Assembly: GCA_021234155.1 (NCBI GenBank)
Contig: JAJEKV010000013.1
Coordinates: 10,333,240-10,397,239 of the forward strand
Direction: 5' to 3'
DNA from: Isoetes taiwanensis
Taxonomy: Eukaryota > Streptophyta > Lycopodiopsida > Isoetales > Isoetaceae
DNA: 64,000 bases
The notes beneath the pieces were generated by a model that saw nothing but the letters and a program-made list of their open reading frames with translations, was not told where the DNA came from and did no database searches. Shown here piece after piece: positions 12,201-23,604 of this stretch. Within the stretch, counting starts at the first letter, position 1, and each line of letters starts with the position of its first letter. The translations under genes were made by a program, and so were the position numbers.

Positions 12201-15200
12201 GGTAACAGAAGAAGTTCTTGTATCCTTGTTGAAAGCCACCTGCATGTAACAGCATTCAACACCAGCATGTTAAGACTCCATGGACTAACTGAGGGATAGA
12301 GAAAAAAGGTTCAGCCAAGATAACCTCTTTTGCTACATCCATATTTTTACAAACGAAAGTTCCACCAAAAACAAACTCCATGGCTGCCTAAAACATGAGT
12401 ACCAAACACGTGTTAGTACTTTGACATTGCCCTCTAACATGTATATTATGGAAAGAATTGACAACTGACAAGAGCAAGTAGTTAACTAACCTGAAGCTCT
12501 CCATCATAAGCAACAAGTGTAAGAGCAAGCTTAGCATTGTTCGGACCAACCTAGAATGAAAAAGAAATGAGAGAAATAGAAACAAAAAATCCAACCTCAC
12601 ACTTACTCCTACAATTTGTAAATCACAATTGCCAAGCACTGAGGCATGCAAGTCAAAGAACAGTTGTAAGCTATGTTGGAATGCAAGCTATGTGTAAAGA
12701 AACTAACTTAGGAAAAGGATATATCTACGGCCCAGGCGAACCATCAGAACTTTTAAGTCCTCTGTATTGACCAGTCATGGACCTTGATTAACTAGGGTGA
12801 TACCAGTTTAGCTGCTGCAGCTTGAACCCTCTGCGGAACAGTATGTGCTTGTATCTTGTTTAAGGGGATAATTGTTACTCTTCGTCTGAGACCTCCTCTT
12901 TCAAGCAGTAGCTTGCCTGTCTGCTCAGTATCTACAATGACGTTATACATCTTACCACCAGCAGCAACCTGAAGACATTATAAAAAATGTCGTTAAGGGT
13001 ACATAAAATGATCTCACAAACCATTAACTGATACAAATGAAGGATGAATACCTCCAATGCAGTCACTGCGGAAACATCCTTTACATGGATGAGACGTGCA
13101 ACGACACCTTTGACTTTTTTATGGTCAAAGTTTTGTACAGGATCCCTGAAAGAAAACTGAACATTCCCCAGTCTGGCTGTGAGTTCATTCACTTCATTTT
13201 TAAGCTTTTGAATGATCTCGGCTTCAGTTCTTCTGTCCTGTTTAGTTAAAGCAGCAAGCTAAGAATCTCCCTGGAGTTGTGACCTTGGATAAAAATTAAC
13301 ATGAAAGGCTACGGAAAAGACTAATTACCTCTTCCAGCTTTTCCATCCGACCACCTTCATAACCACATTCTTCTAAACCTGCCTTTATCTTATTGACATC
13401 AGTTTTCCTATTTTCAAGTTCCTTTTGGAAAGCAGTGGCTTCCTGCTTTTTGGATGCAAGCTTGGCCTTGTTTTCTTTTGTTTCCTTTTCTAGGTGCTGA
13501 ATTTTAGTTTTGACCTGCTTTACTTCTGTACTAGCCCTTCCAACAGCAGCCTTTGCATCTGCGAGTTGATCTTCTAAGCATTTTGCATCGTCACCTCCAC
13601 TTTTACCTGCTAGCACTGCCTAATGATACGTAGAATTCAATAAGAAAACTGATGTGTCTATGAGCTGAACTCTCTGGCATGATAATACCTGGTAATCCTT
13701 GTCAAGATTTTCCAATGAAAGAGTTAGTGTATTGGCTCTTTCTCTAAGTCCTGAAGACTCGTTGTCAGCCTTCTCTATAGAAGCATCTTTTTCAACTACA
13801 GCATTCTCCAGCTCCTTTAGAGACTTCTCCAACTGATTCAAACGACAATGTAAGACAAAATACAATAATAAAATGTATGCTGAACCTCATGCAATATTTG
13901 AACAACGTAATATTTACCTGTTGAAGTGCAGCTTTTTCGGCATTCAGAGATTCCTTTGAGTTAGTCAGTGTGGATGTCTCTTTTACAAGCGAGTTAGAAA
14001 ATTTATCCACGGTTTCAGAAAGATTCTTCAATTCCTGACCAGCTTGCTTATCTTTTTCTGCAGTTAAAGCAGCAATCATCTGTTCTTTTTCCACAATTCC
14101 CTCTTCCAGGGCTTTGGTAGAACCTTGGAGCTCATCAACCTTTAGCTTCATTGCCGCAACTTCACCAAGTGCAGCATTCTTGACCTTTTCAGCTTCTGTA
14201 AACTCATAAGCTATACAAAACCTGTTTAAACGGTCAATTTCCGCATTTCCATTGGCCCACTGCATGTACTGTGCTTTTTCCTTTCTCAACTTCTCTAATG
14301 CTGGAAGAATGTCTTGTTCGAGCATCTTATCAATTTCATCCACTTTGCTTTGTTTCTTTTCCAAAGTTTTCAGAGCGGCATCTTTCTTTGTCTCATACAT
14401 TCTAGTTCCAGAAGCTTCTTCCAGCAATGAAAGGATTTCTTGAGGCTTCATGTTAAGGACTTTTGTAATTCGCCCTTGCATAATGAGGAAGTGAGGATTG
14501 TTCACATTCAACTGAACGGTATGGAATAGATTCTGGACCTTACTAGGCTGAGCAAGATGTCCGTTGATTAGGTATTTGTTTCTTCCACCAACTGCAATCT
14601 ACAGACAGGAAATGAGTTAGAAGTTCATATGTATGACGAGGTCAAGGTTTTTTATGGCAGATAAATAGATTGAAATGCCAACGAATGGGGATGGCCGTAA
14701 ACGAATGGGGAAATTAATTTCATTTCGAGGCCATGGTTCCTATATTTTACATAGCCGAACTGACAGTGTTTTTTGATATGTGCCTATACTCTTAACTTCT
14801 GAGCAGCATAACCCCAGATTAGCTCCATTTTGGTGATGGTAGAGCAAAACTGTGTCTTCTTTTTGTTATGTAGAGAAAATGTGTAGATCATAAAATCAAG
14901 GACGAAAAAAATTACAAACCTGGCGAGTTACAGTAATCTCAGGCACTTCTTCATAACCAATTGGGCTACGACTACGGTCTGAATTATCAAAGGTAACAGA
15001 AACAGTAGCTTTCGTGATTCCTGCCTGCCCCTGCTTGTAAACAAGCTCCTGCATATTTGTAGCCCGAACTTGTTCTAGCTTAGTGATCCCCAAAACAAAG
15101 CATATGGAATCCAAGATATTAGATTTGCCGGAACCATTGAGCCCGGTAATAGCATTGAAGTATGGATCGAAGTTGGACACAACAGTTCTCTGGGCATATG

Positions 15201-15237
15201 ATTTAAAACCCTCCAGACATATCTCCTTGATATACAT
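9262..15237 (-). CDS. SMC2: SMC2 / CAP-E condensin subunit, 20 exons, intact
   Basis: Core ATPase subunit of condensin I and II; pairs with SMC4 to compact mitotic chromosomes in the nucleus. Exons by GT-AG and frame: 15237-14920, 14598-13918, 13832-13689, 13619-13329, 13258-13052, 12968-12804, 12550-12491, 12387-12325, 12239-12148, 12067-11971, 11893-11777, 11358-11140, 11069-10929, 10799-10632, 10558-10374, 10145-10052, 9981-9893, 9813-9588, 9523-9449, 9372-9262. All phases agree, giving 1180 aa, close to about 1175 aa for plant SMC2. Walker A GLNGSGKS at residues 32-39; coiled coil about 170-490; hinge about 500-690 including [15 protein letters not shown]; second coiled coil about 700-1010; ABC signature LSGGQRS at 1090-1096; Walker B LYILDE then D-loop VDAALD at about 1114-1125. 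The ATG opens the conserved [15 protein letters not shown]. No broken frame or missing catalytic residue. Confidence 0.97.
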
Positions 15238-15330
15238 TATGCGAGCTTGAGGTAATATCTAGCAAGGATTCATGGCAGATAAAACTGGATTGATGGCTGA
15301 AGAATGCGGAGGGAAAGGATGAGTCTGAAG

Positions 15331-15340
15331 GCGGGAAAAG
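15331..15340 (-). promoter_or_regulatory. E2F-type site upstream of SMC2
   Basis: TTTTCCCGC on the - strand (GCGGGAAAAG on +), about 95 bp upstream of the SMC2 ATG, matches the E2F consensus TTTSSCGC. E2F sites are typical of S/G2-phase genes, which fits a condensin subunit. The match is seen; use of the site is inferred. Confidence 0.55.
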
Positions 15341-15364
15341 GCTTTTTACAAAATGCATACTCAT

Positions 15365-15386
15365 GACGTGGCTTTTGTGACGTGGC
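15365..15386. promoter_or_regulatory. Paired GACGTGGC (ACGTGG-core) motifs
   Basis: GACGTGGC occurs twice, 14 bp apart (15365-15372 and 15379-15386), about 130-150 bp upstream of the SMC2 start. These are G-box/ABRE-like bZIP cores. Regular spacing in a proximal promoter makes them candidates only. Confidence 0.3.
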
Positions 15387-15443
15387 AAAGTACCATATTT
15401 GATGTACTGTGGCACGCTTGGTCCTAAAATAAAAGGTAGTTAG

Positions 15444-18400
15444 GTAGTGGCCGGCGTAGGATAATCTTACCCTGGATTGGGGGATCCCGGAGGTGTGATC
15501 CCGGAGGACGGGATCCCCAGATGGCGTGTGATCTCGGAGGGCGGGATCCCCTTACTACGCAGTAATTGCCTTGGTTCGGGGAACTTTTACAAGTCCAAGG
15601 AAAATTTCCGGACTTGTGAACATAACCCTAATTATAGCCCTTTCCACCTACAATTTCCTCTGAAAAACAAAACATACATGCAATTTTCCTAAGAATTAAA
15701 ATGAACCGGATATATACAATTTTTTCTAAGAAGTAAAATCAACCGGATATAATAATAGATGGTTTATAAAGTAACATGGTTTATGATAACCCGATCAAAA
15801 TCGAAATCGAAAAATTGCATACATAAGGCATATAAATGCGCAATATCAAAGTTAAAATATCTCTAATCACTACAACATTCAAAATTCAGCTTATTCCATA
15901 ATCATATCCTCTTCTTCTTCTTCATCTACCACATTTTCACGTGACATTTTAGATCCCTGATTGGTTGAAAAAATATGCCTATACTTAGCACCTGCATTTC
16001 CAAAACTTGTAAGCTTCTCCAAAATCAAACTCATCAATTGCTTCCATAGGGGCCTTCAATTGCAACCCTCATGAGAGAATCGACTCCATTTGTTGAAAGC
16101 CTATTGCGATATTTATCTTTAATATGGTTCAATTGGGTCAATCCCTCTCACAAATTGCCGTGCCGAGCATTGAACCATACCCACGATTACAAGCTTCACC
16201 ATTTCAAAGATATTTATCCTCTCTCAACATTTTATTAGAGAGAATAATTGTCCAAGTGTCTACAAAATTCTTTCCTCGCCACTCGCACATGCTTGCAACT
16301 TAAACTTTCTAAACTCCTCGGCGTAAATTTGTCTCGATCAATAAGACTATTAAATGTGACTCCTCCAACCACTCGAGCTTCTCCATAAAATTTCAGCAAC
16401 TCATTAGCCTCGTGTTGTCCAAATTCTTTCATTTTCTTTGTTTCCATTGGCACATGCGCAGTGAAAATATCTTGAAGCATGATGTAATTTCATGGTCCTT
16501 AAACCTCTCATCCAAAGCAACCAAAAGCAAATTTCGAGTAAAATTATTTTGAAATTCAAGAGCCTCTGTTAAATCATCACCATCAATATTCCTTTTCATT
16601 TGAACTGCCCGATACATATCTCCCTTTACAGCCCCTCTAAGTGAAGCGAGATATCCTTTTGGACTGCCAAAATCGGGAATTATGGGATATCCTTTGCTAT
16701 CTTTCAAACCACCATTTAGATCCAATACCTCGCTCAAGAACTCCATCTCAATATGATGCTTTGTCCGACTCACAAGGCTCGCCTATAGAAGTGACATCCA
16801 CCCAATCTTTTGGAAATCGCAACTCAAAGTGGTCAAATGCAAATGAATATCGGCTAGGAAGTGCATAATGTATACAATCTTAAATTCTCTTAAACTGCTC
16901 ATAAAGGGCAAAGACTATTTTGTTGAAATACCATCATGACAGGTTCGTAGACTTCACATAATTTTGCAATTGCATGGTGTCTACTCAACCATCTTGTTGT
17001 CGAGATATTTTCAAGCCTTAAGGTGGAGTAAGCAAGTTCCTCTTCAAGTTCCTTCAGCAAAGATCCTCTTAAACTACTACGAGAATAATAGCTTGCTGCC
17101 CCATTGACCAATTTGTCAATCGTCTCACATATATGCTTGCACCTTGCATCTTTGGCTACTGATTCTACGCATAAATTGGTTCTATGAGCTACACAATGTA
17201 TGGATGTCATAAAGGGATGATAATCTTTTAGTCTAGTAGCTACACCTGTCCTGCATCCAATCATAACTGCAGCCCCATCCGAACCAAATCCGATCATTTT
17301 TGTCAAGTCTAATTTTCCTTCAGCCAATTTATCCACAATTGCTGCAGTAATTGTTTTTGCATCTCCCTGCTGTAATGGCAGCAAGCTTATAAATGATTTT
17401 TTGGGCTGAAAATCGTCCAAGTAAGTGGCATAAACGATAAGATGTTGCACCACACTAATGTCTGTTGATTCGTCAACCATTATGCCATACCAAGGGCTTC
17501 TTCTGATTTTTTCAAATACCTCTTCTTCTAAGGATTGGCTGATGCATTTCAGAAAGTAGCTACAAGCTTTATCATCATTATACATCAACGGAGCAATTGA
17601 ACCACAATCCCTCGAACCACAAGGCTCATGTATTACAGATTTAAAAAACAACAAGAAGCACAATAGAAAGGGAAAAAGCACAACATATGTAAAGTTGGTA
17701 CCTGCTTTCCTGCACTTAAGGAACAAACTCGAAATGCCTCCAATATCGCCCAAAGAATCACTAAAAGCTTGCTAAGATGATGCTGTGACAACCAAGACAG
17801 TATTGTCTTTTGATATTTTAATGACTACGAATTTTGAAACTCATCTCCATATACATTCTACTACAAATCAGAAGCTCAATAAGCAAGAAAATGCAATGTA
17901 GATGCAAAGAAATTTACCTGATCTTGCTGGTTTTGTTGTATAAGCGCCTCCCTTATACCATATAGAATAGAGCCCAGTGGACGCTTGAGAAATTAGAAGA
18001 AATGGAATGGACGCTTGCTTCTTGTGTGTATAGCTGCTGAAGTCTTTCAAGCACACCAGCATTCAGTAAAAGCATTAACTAGCTTACTCTGCAAAATGCA
18101 TTGCAAACTAAGGTAAGGCTTTTAGTAAATGCTGGTGTTCTAAGATTCGACCTCCTCCAATATATCTGTGGCAAAAAAATTTAAAAGGCGGGTGTTCTTT
18201 CTTTTGCTTGCGGGAGGAGGAGAGAACAGCCCTCCTCCATTTCTTTGCTTGCATAGGGAGCCCGGGAGCGGTAGAGAGCTAATTTATTTGCTTGCTTCTT
18301 CGAACCTGCAAGGCGCCGCCGCCGTTTCATCGTCTGTGTTGTGGCAGCTGTTTAACCTAAGAGTAAACGTAACAAAGAAAACCTAAACCTAAAAAGGAAA

Positions 18401-18966
18401 GTGCCGAAAAAAATAAATGGCAATAGGGTGCTCGTGGAGAATCCGTGAAAAAAAATAAGAGGCGGCTTTTTTTACGTCAAATAAAATTCAAACCCACCAA
18501 TTTCCTAAAAAGCTAAAAAATTAAACGGGCCCACATCCGTCAACTTTGTTAACAACACATCAATTTTTAATTTTAAGCGGTCGGATGCTCTTTAACCCCC
18601 TTATTTCCCCAACCAAGGTAATCAGCAAAAAAAAAGGCCCCTTATAGCGAAAATCAAGTTTTCTTATGCTTTTTCTTGGCCGATCTTCCACGGAATCACT
18701 TTGGGGTTTGTCGCGAGGTTGGTCTGAATGGGCTTGAGAAGAGCTGCGCTTGATGCCAAGGAGGAAGAGAGGGGACAGCCACAAGTATCGCCAGCAAAAA
18801 TCCGGCTAAAAATGGCCCTAAATCAAGCAAGTCACCTTTTAATCACAAGAAGTATCAACCGGGATCCCGGCCCTCCGGGATCACACGCCCTCCGGGATCC
18901 CGGCCCTCCCGGGATCACACCTCCGGATCCCCAATCCGTGGTAAAACTATCTCACGCGGTAGTGGC
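15444..18966 (-). mobile_element. hAT-family DNA transposon with TIRs and TSD
   Basis: The 10-mer GGTAGTGGCC lies at 15443-15452 and again at 18958-18967; taking GTAGTGGC as an 8-bp target duplication (hAT size), the element spans 15452-18958. Its ends are inverted copies: left CGGCGTAGGATAATCTTACC, right end reversed CGCGTGAGATAGTTTTACC. Both continue into GGATTGGGG and a GC-rich subterminal run of palindromic GGATCCCGGAGGTGTGATCC-type repeats (15474-15560; 18855-18935). Inside is a decayed hAT transposase on the - strand. The element sits just upstream of the SMC2 promoter, about 210 bp from the ATG. Confidence 0.85.
15925..17753 (-). pseudogene. Decayed hAT transposase (ZNF862/KIAA1586-like)
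   Basis: The frame at 17753-16899 carries the RNase H-like core of this hAT group: IMVDESTDISVVQHL (first catalytic D), GFGSDGAAVMIG (second D), CVAHRTNL and STTRWLSRHHA. Further downstream pieces, each in its own frame, read FGSPKGYLASLRGAVKGDM (near 16650) and LEFQNNFTRNLLLVALDERF (near 16550). The C-terminal dimerisation region near 16050-16150 shows DKYRNRLSTNGVDSLMRV only after frame changes. Stops and frameshifts separate all these blocks, so no full-length transposase can be made. The N-terminal zinc-finger region was not recognised. Confidence 0.85.
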
Positions 18967-18967
18967 C

Positions 18968-20463
18968 ATGCTATCCCATGGGCCTCCACCCTCGAGGTTT
19001 TTAGGCGTCGATTTTTTGGCTTGATTCCCATGGTCGTCTTGAAGAACTCATGGTCGAAATTAGGGGGGTTCCTCCCCAGAATATCCGATTAAAGTTGAAA
19101 ATATCTGATTTGCTAAAGTTGATGCAGGCACATTTCCAGTCGAAATTTCATAAAAATAGTGTTAAATCCAGCAAGTTAGAGGTATTTTTCTCAAAAATAT
19201 AGTAAGCATAAATAAAAGGCGGCATTTTTGCTGGTTAATGTAAAATCTAAATTCGAGGCCTGATGCTTTTTGACCTGAACCGAAAGTATTCCTAACGCAT
19301 TTCCCAGCACTCGGGTTTTTGACCTTGCAAGATATTTCTAGGTCTGCAGTTTCATGGGAAACCACCCTAATTTTCTTTACGGATACCCCCAAAGATAGTT
19401 TTCCCAATGAGTATGAGCATGTGTCAGGTGTTGTGTGTGTGTCATATGTCCAATAGGATGCTGCCAATTTCCCATGGTCGCCTCGCCTTGAAGAACTCAA
19501 GTTTTTTACTTGAGCTGAAAGTATTCCTAACACATTCTTAGCGCTCAAGTTTTTTACCCTGAAATATCCCCAAGTCTGCAGTTTCATGGGAAACCACCAT
19601 AATTTTCTTTGTGGATATCCCCAAAGGTAGTTTTCCCAACGAATAGGAGCATGTGTCAGGTGTTGTGTGTGTACCATATGTCCAATAGGATGTTGCCAAT
19701 TTGGCATGACGTAAAAGTCATATCGAATTCTTACATTATTCCATCTCAATAGTAAATATTCAGATGTAAACAGTTTTGAGCACATGGGATTATAGTTTGT
19801 GCCTTAGTTGTCATGAAGTTGAGTTCAATAGTATAAAGTATGTTGCATTGTGCATTTTGGTAATTTCAAATATATAAAGGCCTTTTTGGAAATTTAGTCA
19901 ACAACTAAAAGATTTTGATAAATTTTCCTATATTTAACATATTTGACATCAACATCATGTATATGACATAAAATAAGGCATAATTATTATTGATGTCGAT
20001 CTGAACCTTTGGATTAGTATGTTGGAGTTGGATGAATGCCAATCACATGCAAGTATTGCATGCGTTATTTGGTCTCTATTTCATTTAGATCGTTAGCACA
20101 TATTTCGTCGTAGTTGGATTCCAAAACTCTATTTCAGATGAAATTTGTTGCATTGACAAGCCCTTTCCAACTCTTTCTGGAGGTATATGATTTTCATATG
20201 TTTGATTAGGAATTCTACGAAAAAAAAAGAGCAAATTTTTTGCCAAAATAATGCATATAGTACAATTTTCTTATCGGCAGTAAACTTTTATCATCACTCT
20301 TAATCCAAGATTCCATTAGCATGAGAAAGCTCTCTCTGAGTTCTTTCTGATAGTGTATGATTTTATGATCTTTGGTTTAAGTTTTCTGGGATGAAACAAC
20401 ATTTTCTCGACCAAATTTGGTAGGGATTTTGACAAGTGTTTACATTGCATGTGCTTCATCATG
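18968..20463. other. Intergenic DNA
   Basis: Apart from the 233-bp duplication at 19.27-19.70 kb, no gene or clear element is seen between the hAT element and the recombinase element. The DNA from 19.8 to 20.46 kb is AT-rich and unstructured. Confidence 0.5.
19270..19702. repeat. Tandem duplication, ~233-bp unit x2
   Basis: GAAAGTATTCCTAA at 19282 recurs at 19516. TCTGCAGTTTCATGGGAAAC, GAGCATGTGTCAGGTGTTG and CCAATAGGATG recur at the same spacing of 232-234 bp. Copies are about 85-90 percent alike. No gene is supported inside. Confidence 0.9.
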
Positions 20464-20549
20464 ACGTAAAGTTTAGGTTCTTACAATTCTGAACTATCTG
20501 CCAATCCTAGACTGCCACGTGTACATCATTCAATCCCGGAATTGTCCAT

Positions 20550-20685
20550 TAGTTGCAAAAATTTTTGTTACTTGCATTCTTGAAAATTTACTTGCAAATT
20601 TAGTTACAAATTTTGTTGCACTAGCAAATTTAGTTTCAGTTGCAAATTTAGTTGCAAGTTTAGTTGCACTTGCAGATTTCAAATA
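20550..20685. repeat. Short minisatellite of TTGCAAATTTAGTTGCA type
   Basis: At least six degenerate copies of a roughly 12-22 bp word (TTGCAAATTTAG, TTGCAAGTTTAG, TTGCACTAGC) lie between the left inverted repeat and the 3' end of the recombinase gene. Confidence 0.75.
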
Positions 20686-20813
20686 ACAGTAAAAAGTAAG
20701 ATTTCATTGAACACTTGAAAACACTGTTTAAAACTTGCAAAAAAGTACAGAAGTTCAGATTATCAAAAAGAAATTTAGATCATCAAAGGATCAGGTTCAG
20801 ATCAATCTCAAAA

Positions 20814-23060
20814 TTACTTCGTATTTCTCATGATATTCAGCATCACATCATTTAGTTCTTCACGAGAAATACATGCCATGACAATGTTGCAGTTCTGAAA
20901 TGAACCACCTATAATGCTCCCCACATTAACCTGCATGCCCATAGCCTTCCTCACAACTGGATTGGTCTCAGACAATATATCAAGATCCTTGTTCAATTGT
21001 ATGTCGGCAGAATCCAATGCACTAACAGACAACATTGGTTTAACTACTTGACCTGAAGATACTTCGACAATAGAACCAGAAGATGGGATCTGCAGGCTGT
21101 CCAACAAGCCACCAATAGTAGAACTGATAGTAGAATTGGAAGTACCTGGTTTAGTTTGTTGATTTTCTGTACCTACCAGAATCTGCTCCTTTATGCCACT
21201 TCCATCACGATCCAACTCATCTAACTTCTCCAACTCTTTGGTATAAACCTGCTCGTACATTCTCCTCTTCCCATTCTCATCAAACGGCTTACTGACAACA
21301 GACATAGCGCACTTTTGTTGCACTTCCATATTCTTGTCATACCTACAATCAAACAAAATTTTAAGTTAGAATAAATAGATAAAATTGAATTCACAAATAC
21401 ACAAGGAAATTACCTGCTATATGCCTCGGTCGTCCTCTGTCCTGTAATCCGCATGCCTACAGACTGCGGCACTCCAGCACGAGCCATCCTAGAAATAGCG
21501 GTAGTACGACCAGACTTCCCAGTGAATTTTCCTTCAACACCAACTGTTTTAAGCATGTATTTCATCCACCCAGCTAGCTTTCTTGCACTCACCCTGTGAA
21601 CTGAATTATACCACACATTTCCTCTATGGTTCACTATTGCCTGCATAAAGCAAAATGTAGGTGCTGGAGTGCCATCATCCTTAAGCTTTGGCTCAGGTAA
21701 ATGTCTTAGCAACTGCCTATAAGTCAACACAGCATCAGCCTCGTAGCACTTGCATGGCAACCTGAACTGCTCTTCTTGATATCGATTCATATCTGCATCA
21801 TAGTTCTTGCTAGTTCTCTCATCATATTCCAAATATTCAGTGCCACTTTCTACTCCAACAGAAAAGTCTGACATAACCAGCAAATGCAACTCCTTTGACC
21901 TCGAATGGCGAATCTGGATACACAGTAATATAAAAACCTGATCATACAAAATCAGAGTTAGTTAATTTCGAGAATATAATAAAATACAAAAGCTACTTAA
22001 CTACTTAAGCATCTAACTTAAAAATAAATTACTTAAACTACTTAACAATTTAAACTACTTAACTACGTAATGAAGAATACAAGTTAAATATTTACCTTCT
22101 TTGAAGTCACTTCGGATGATTGATCTGGTGATCGATGTCCGCCAGTAAAGCCAATTCATCAGCATATGGTATCTCATCGACCTTTTTTCGTTTCTTACAC
22201 ACTTCAGGAGTTCTCCTCGACCTGCGCATTGATGCTACACAAGCCAAGCGTGCTCTCTCGAAGATGGGGCTCTCCCTGATATCAAATGGGTATTGCTGCA
22301 CACCAGTCTCAGCAATAGTAATTTCTTGCTTCCTTGTAATAATGCTACCAAACTTTCTAAACATATCCTGCAAACTGAAAACATAAAAGAAAGCATTAAA
22401 ACTAAAATAGAAAATTAAAATTCAAGGAATAAATGACAACATAAACTGAACATACGTTTCAGTAGGATAAAATTGTCCATTACATTTAGTTACTTGGAGC
22501 ATAAATCTTTCAAGTTGTGCAGCAAATTCTTTCAATTCCATGTCCTCGATTTTCTTATCACATGGTAGCCCTACATATTCCCTCCACAGATCAAATCTCT
22601 TCCTGGCCCATGCAATTTTCTCAGTAGATTTCTGCGCACCACCAGAATCCACTTCTTTCTTAAGGTCATCATCAATCTCTACAAATGGTACTCGAATTCC
22701 ACCATCAATGACAGCGGGATTTGCAGGCATTTCAACTCTGTTCAACATTCCAGATTCCTCAGCTTGACGCATGTATGCGTCTATTTCCTCATCACCAAAC
22801 TGTCCAAGCATATCAGATTCAAAGTCTGATAGTCCCCTGCTTGAAGATTCCTTTCCAACATAACTACCAAATCCAGAGACTTCCCCTTCCTTCCTTTTGT
22901 TGCATGTAACATTCACATTCTGCTTATCGTTCTGCTTCGTTATATCAGAAGAAATATTTGAAACATCATTTAGAGGACGTCTGCCTCCATCAAGAACAAC
23001 TTCCACATTGACATTCAGCTCAAAAGTTGGCATGTCTCCCATCCCTAAGTGCTCTAGCAT
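20814..23060 (-). CDS. Tyrosine recombinase-like protein (DUF3504), multi-exon, one suspected frameshift
   Basis: Similar in layout to the Crypton-derived KIAA1958/ZMYM DUF3504 family, a DNA strand-exchange fold. Exons on -: about 23060-22456; 22374 to about 22090; about 21942-21414; 21342-20814 (TAA). Exon joins 22456/22374 and 21414/21342 have GT-AG and matching phase. The N-terminal part has the SAM-like pattern ELKEFAAQLERFML...YPTETLQDMFRKFG, typical before the catalytic domain. The catalytic part has EYLEYDERTSKN, NVWYNSVHRVSARKLAGWM, TGKSGRTTAISRMARAGVP and RITGQRTTEAYSRYD. The usual H of the HxxR box is K here, and the second H (TGH) is Q; the R and the final Y remain, so catalysis is doubtful. 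After ADELALLADI the frame must shift by one to read DQSSEVTSKK into the next exon, since the open frame ends in TGA near 22107. Start uncertain: MLEHLGMGDM or the inner Met. Confidence 0.72.
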
Positions 23061-23604
23061 GTGATAACTGGTTAATCTTGATAGATTAACTAATGTTAAA
23101 CTAATACAACAATAAACAAACGGGGAATGATCATAGGTAGTCATTCCCACCTCCAGACGACGTAAGAACAATCTGAAACGCATGAAAGATACAGTTAAAA
23201 GATTATAATATAACAAGCTATTCTACGAAAAAACAGAAGGTTACCTTCAAGAAAACCGCAGGATTCAGAATACTTGACGCACTGCAACATGCAAAGCTTG
23301 AGCCACGACCTTTAGCCAAGATCTCACCAAATCTTCTTCACAAAACACAAAAAAGACGAAGTTCACTGCCAAGAAACCTCTAAAACCACAGCCGTGTGCA
23401 TATTTTTGCTGCTAATGGCAACTAACGACGGAGCGCCACCATTCCGGATCTGCTAATGGCCACTAGCGAAGAAGCGCCAGCATTTCGGCCATAGCCGAGC
23501 CGCAGTTCGACCATAGCCGAGGCGCAGAAAGAGAAGAAGAAATGAAAAAAAAAAATTTCTTATACTTGGCCACGTCAGAATTATAAGAACCTAATACCTT
23601 ACGT

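Larger units (their letters stand above)
20464..23604 (-). mobile_element. Inverted-repeat-bounded tyrosine-recombinase element (Crypton/DUF3504-like)
   Basis: A 29-30 bp imperfect inverted pair brackets a DUF3504 recombinase gene. Left 20464-20492 starts ACGTAAAGTTTAGGTTCTTA. Right 23575-23604, reversed, starts ACGTAAGGTATTAGGTTCTT. Both end AATTCTGA, with about 27 of 30 positions alike. Span is about 3.14 kb. No convincing target-site duplication flanks the pair. Classic Cryptons have no terminal inverted repeats, so either this is an unusual element or two unrelated MITE-like pieces happen to flank a recombinase gene. Confidence 0.55.
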
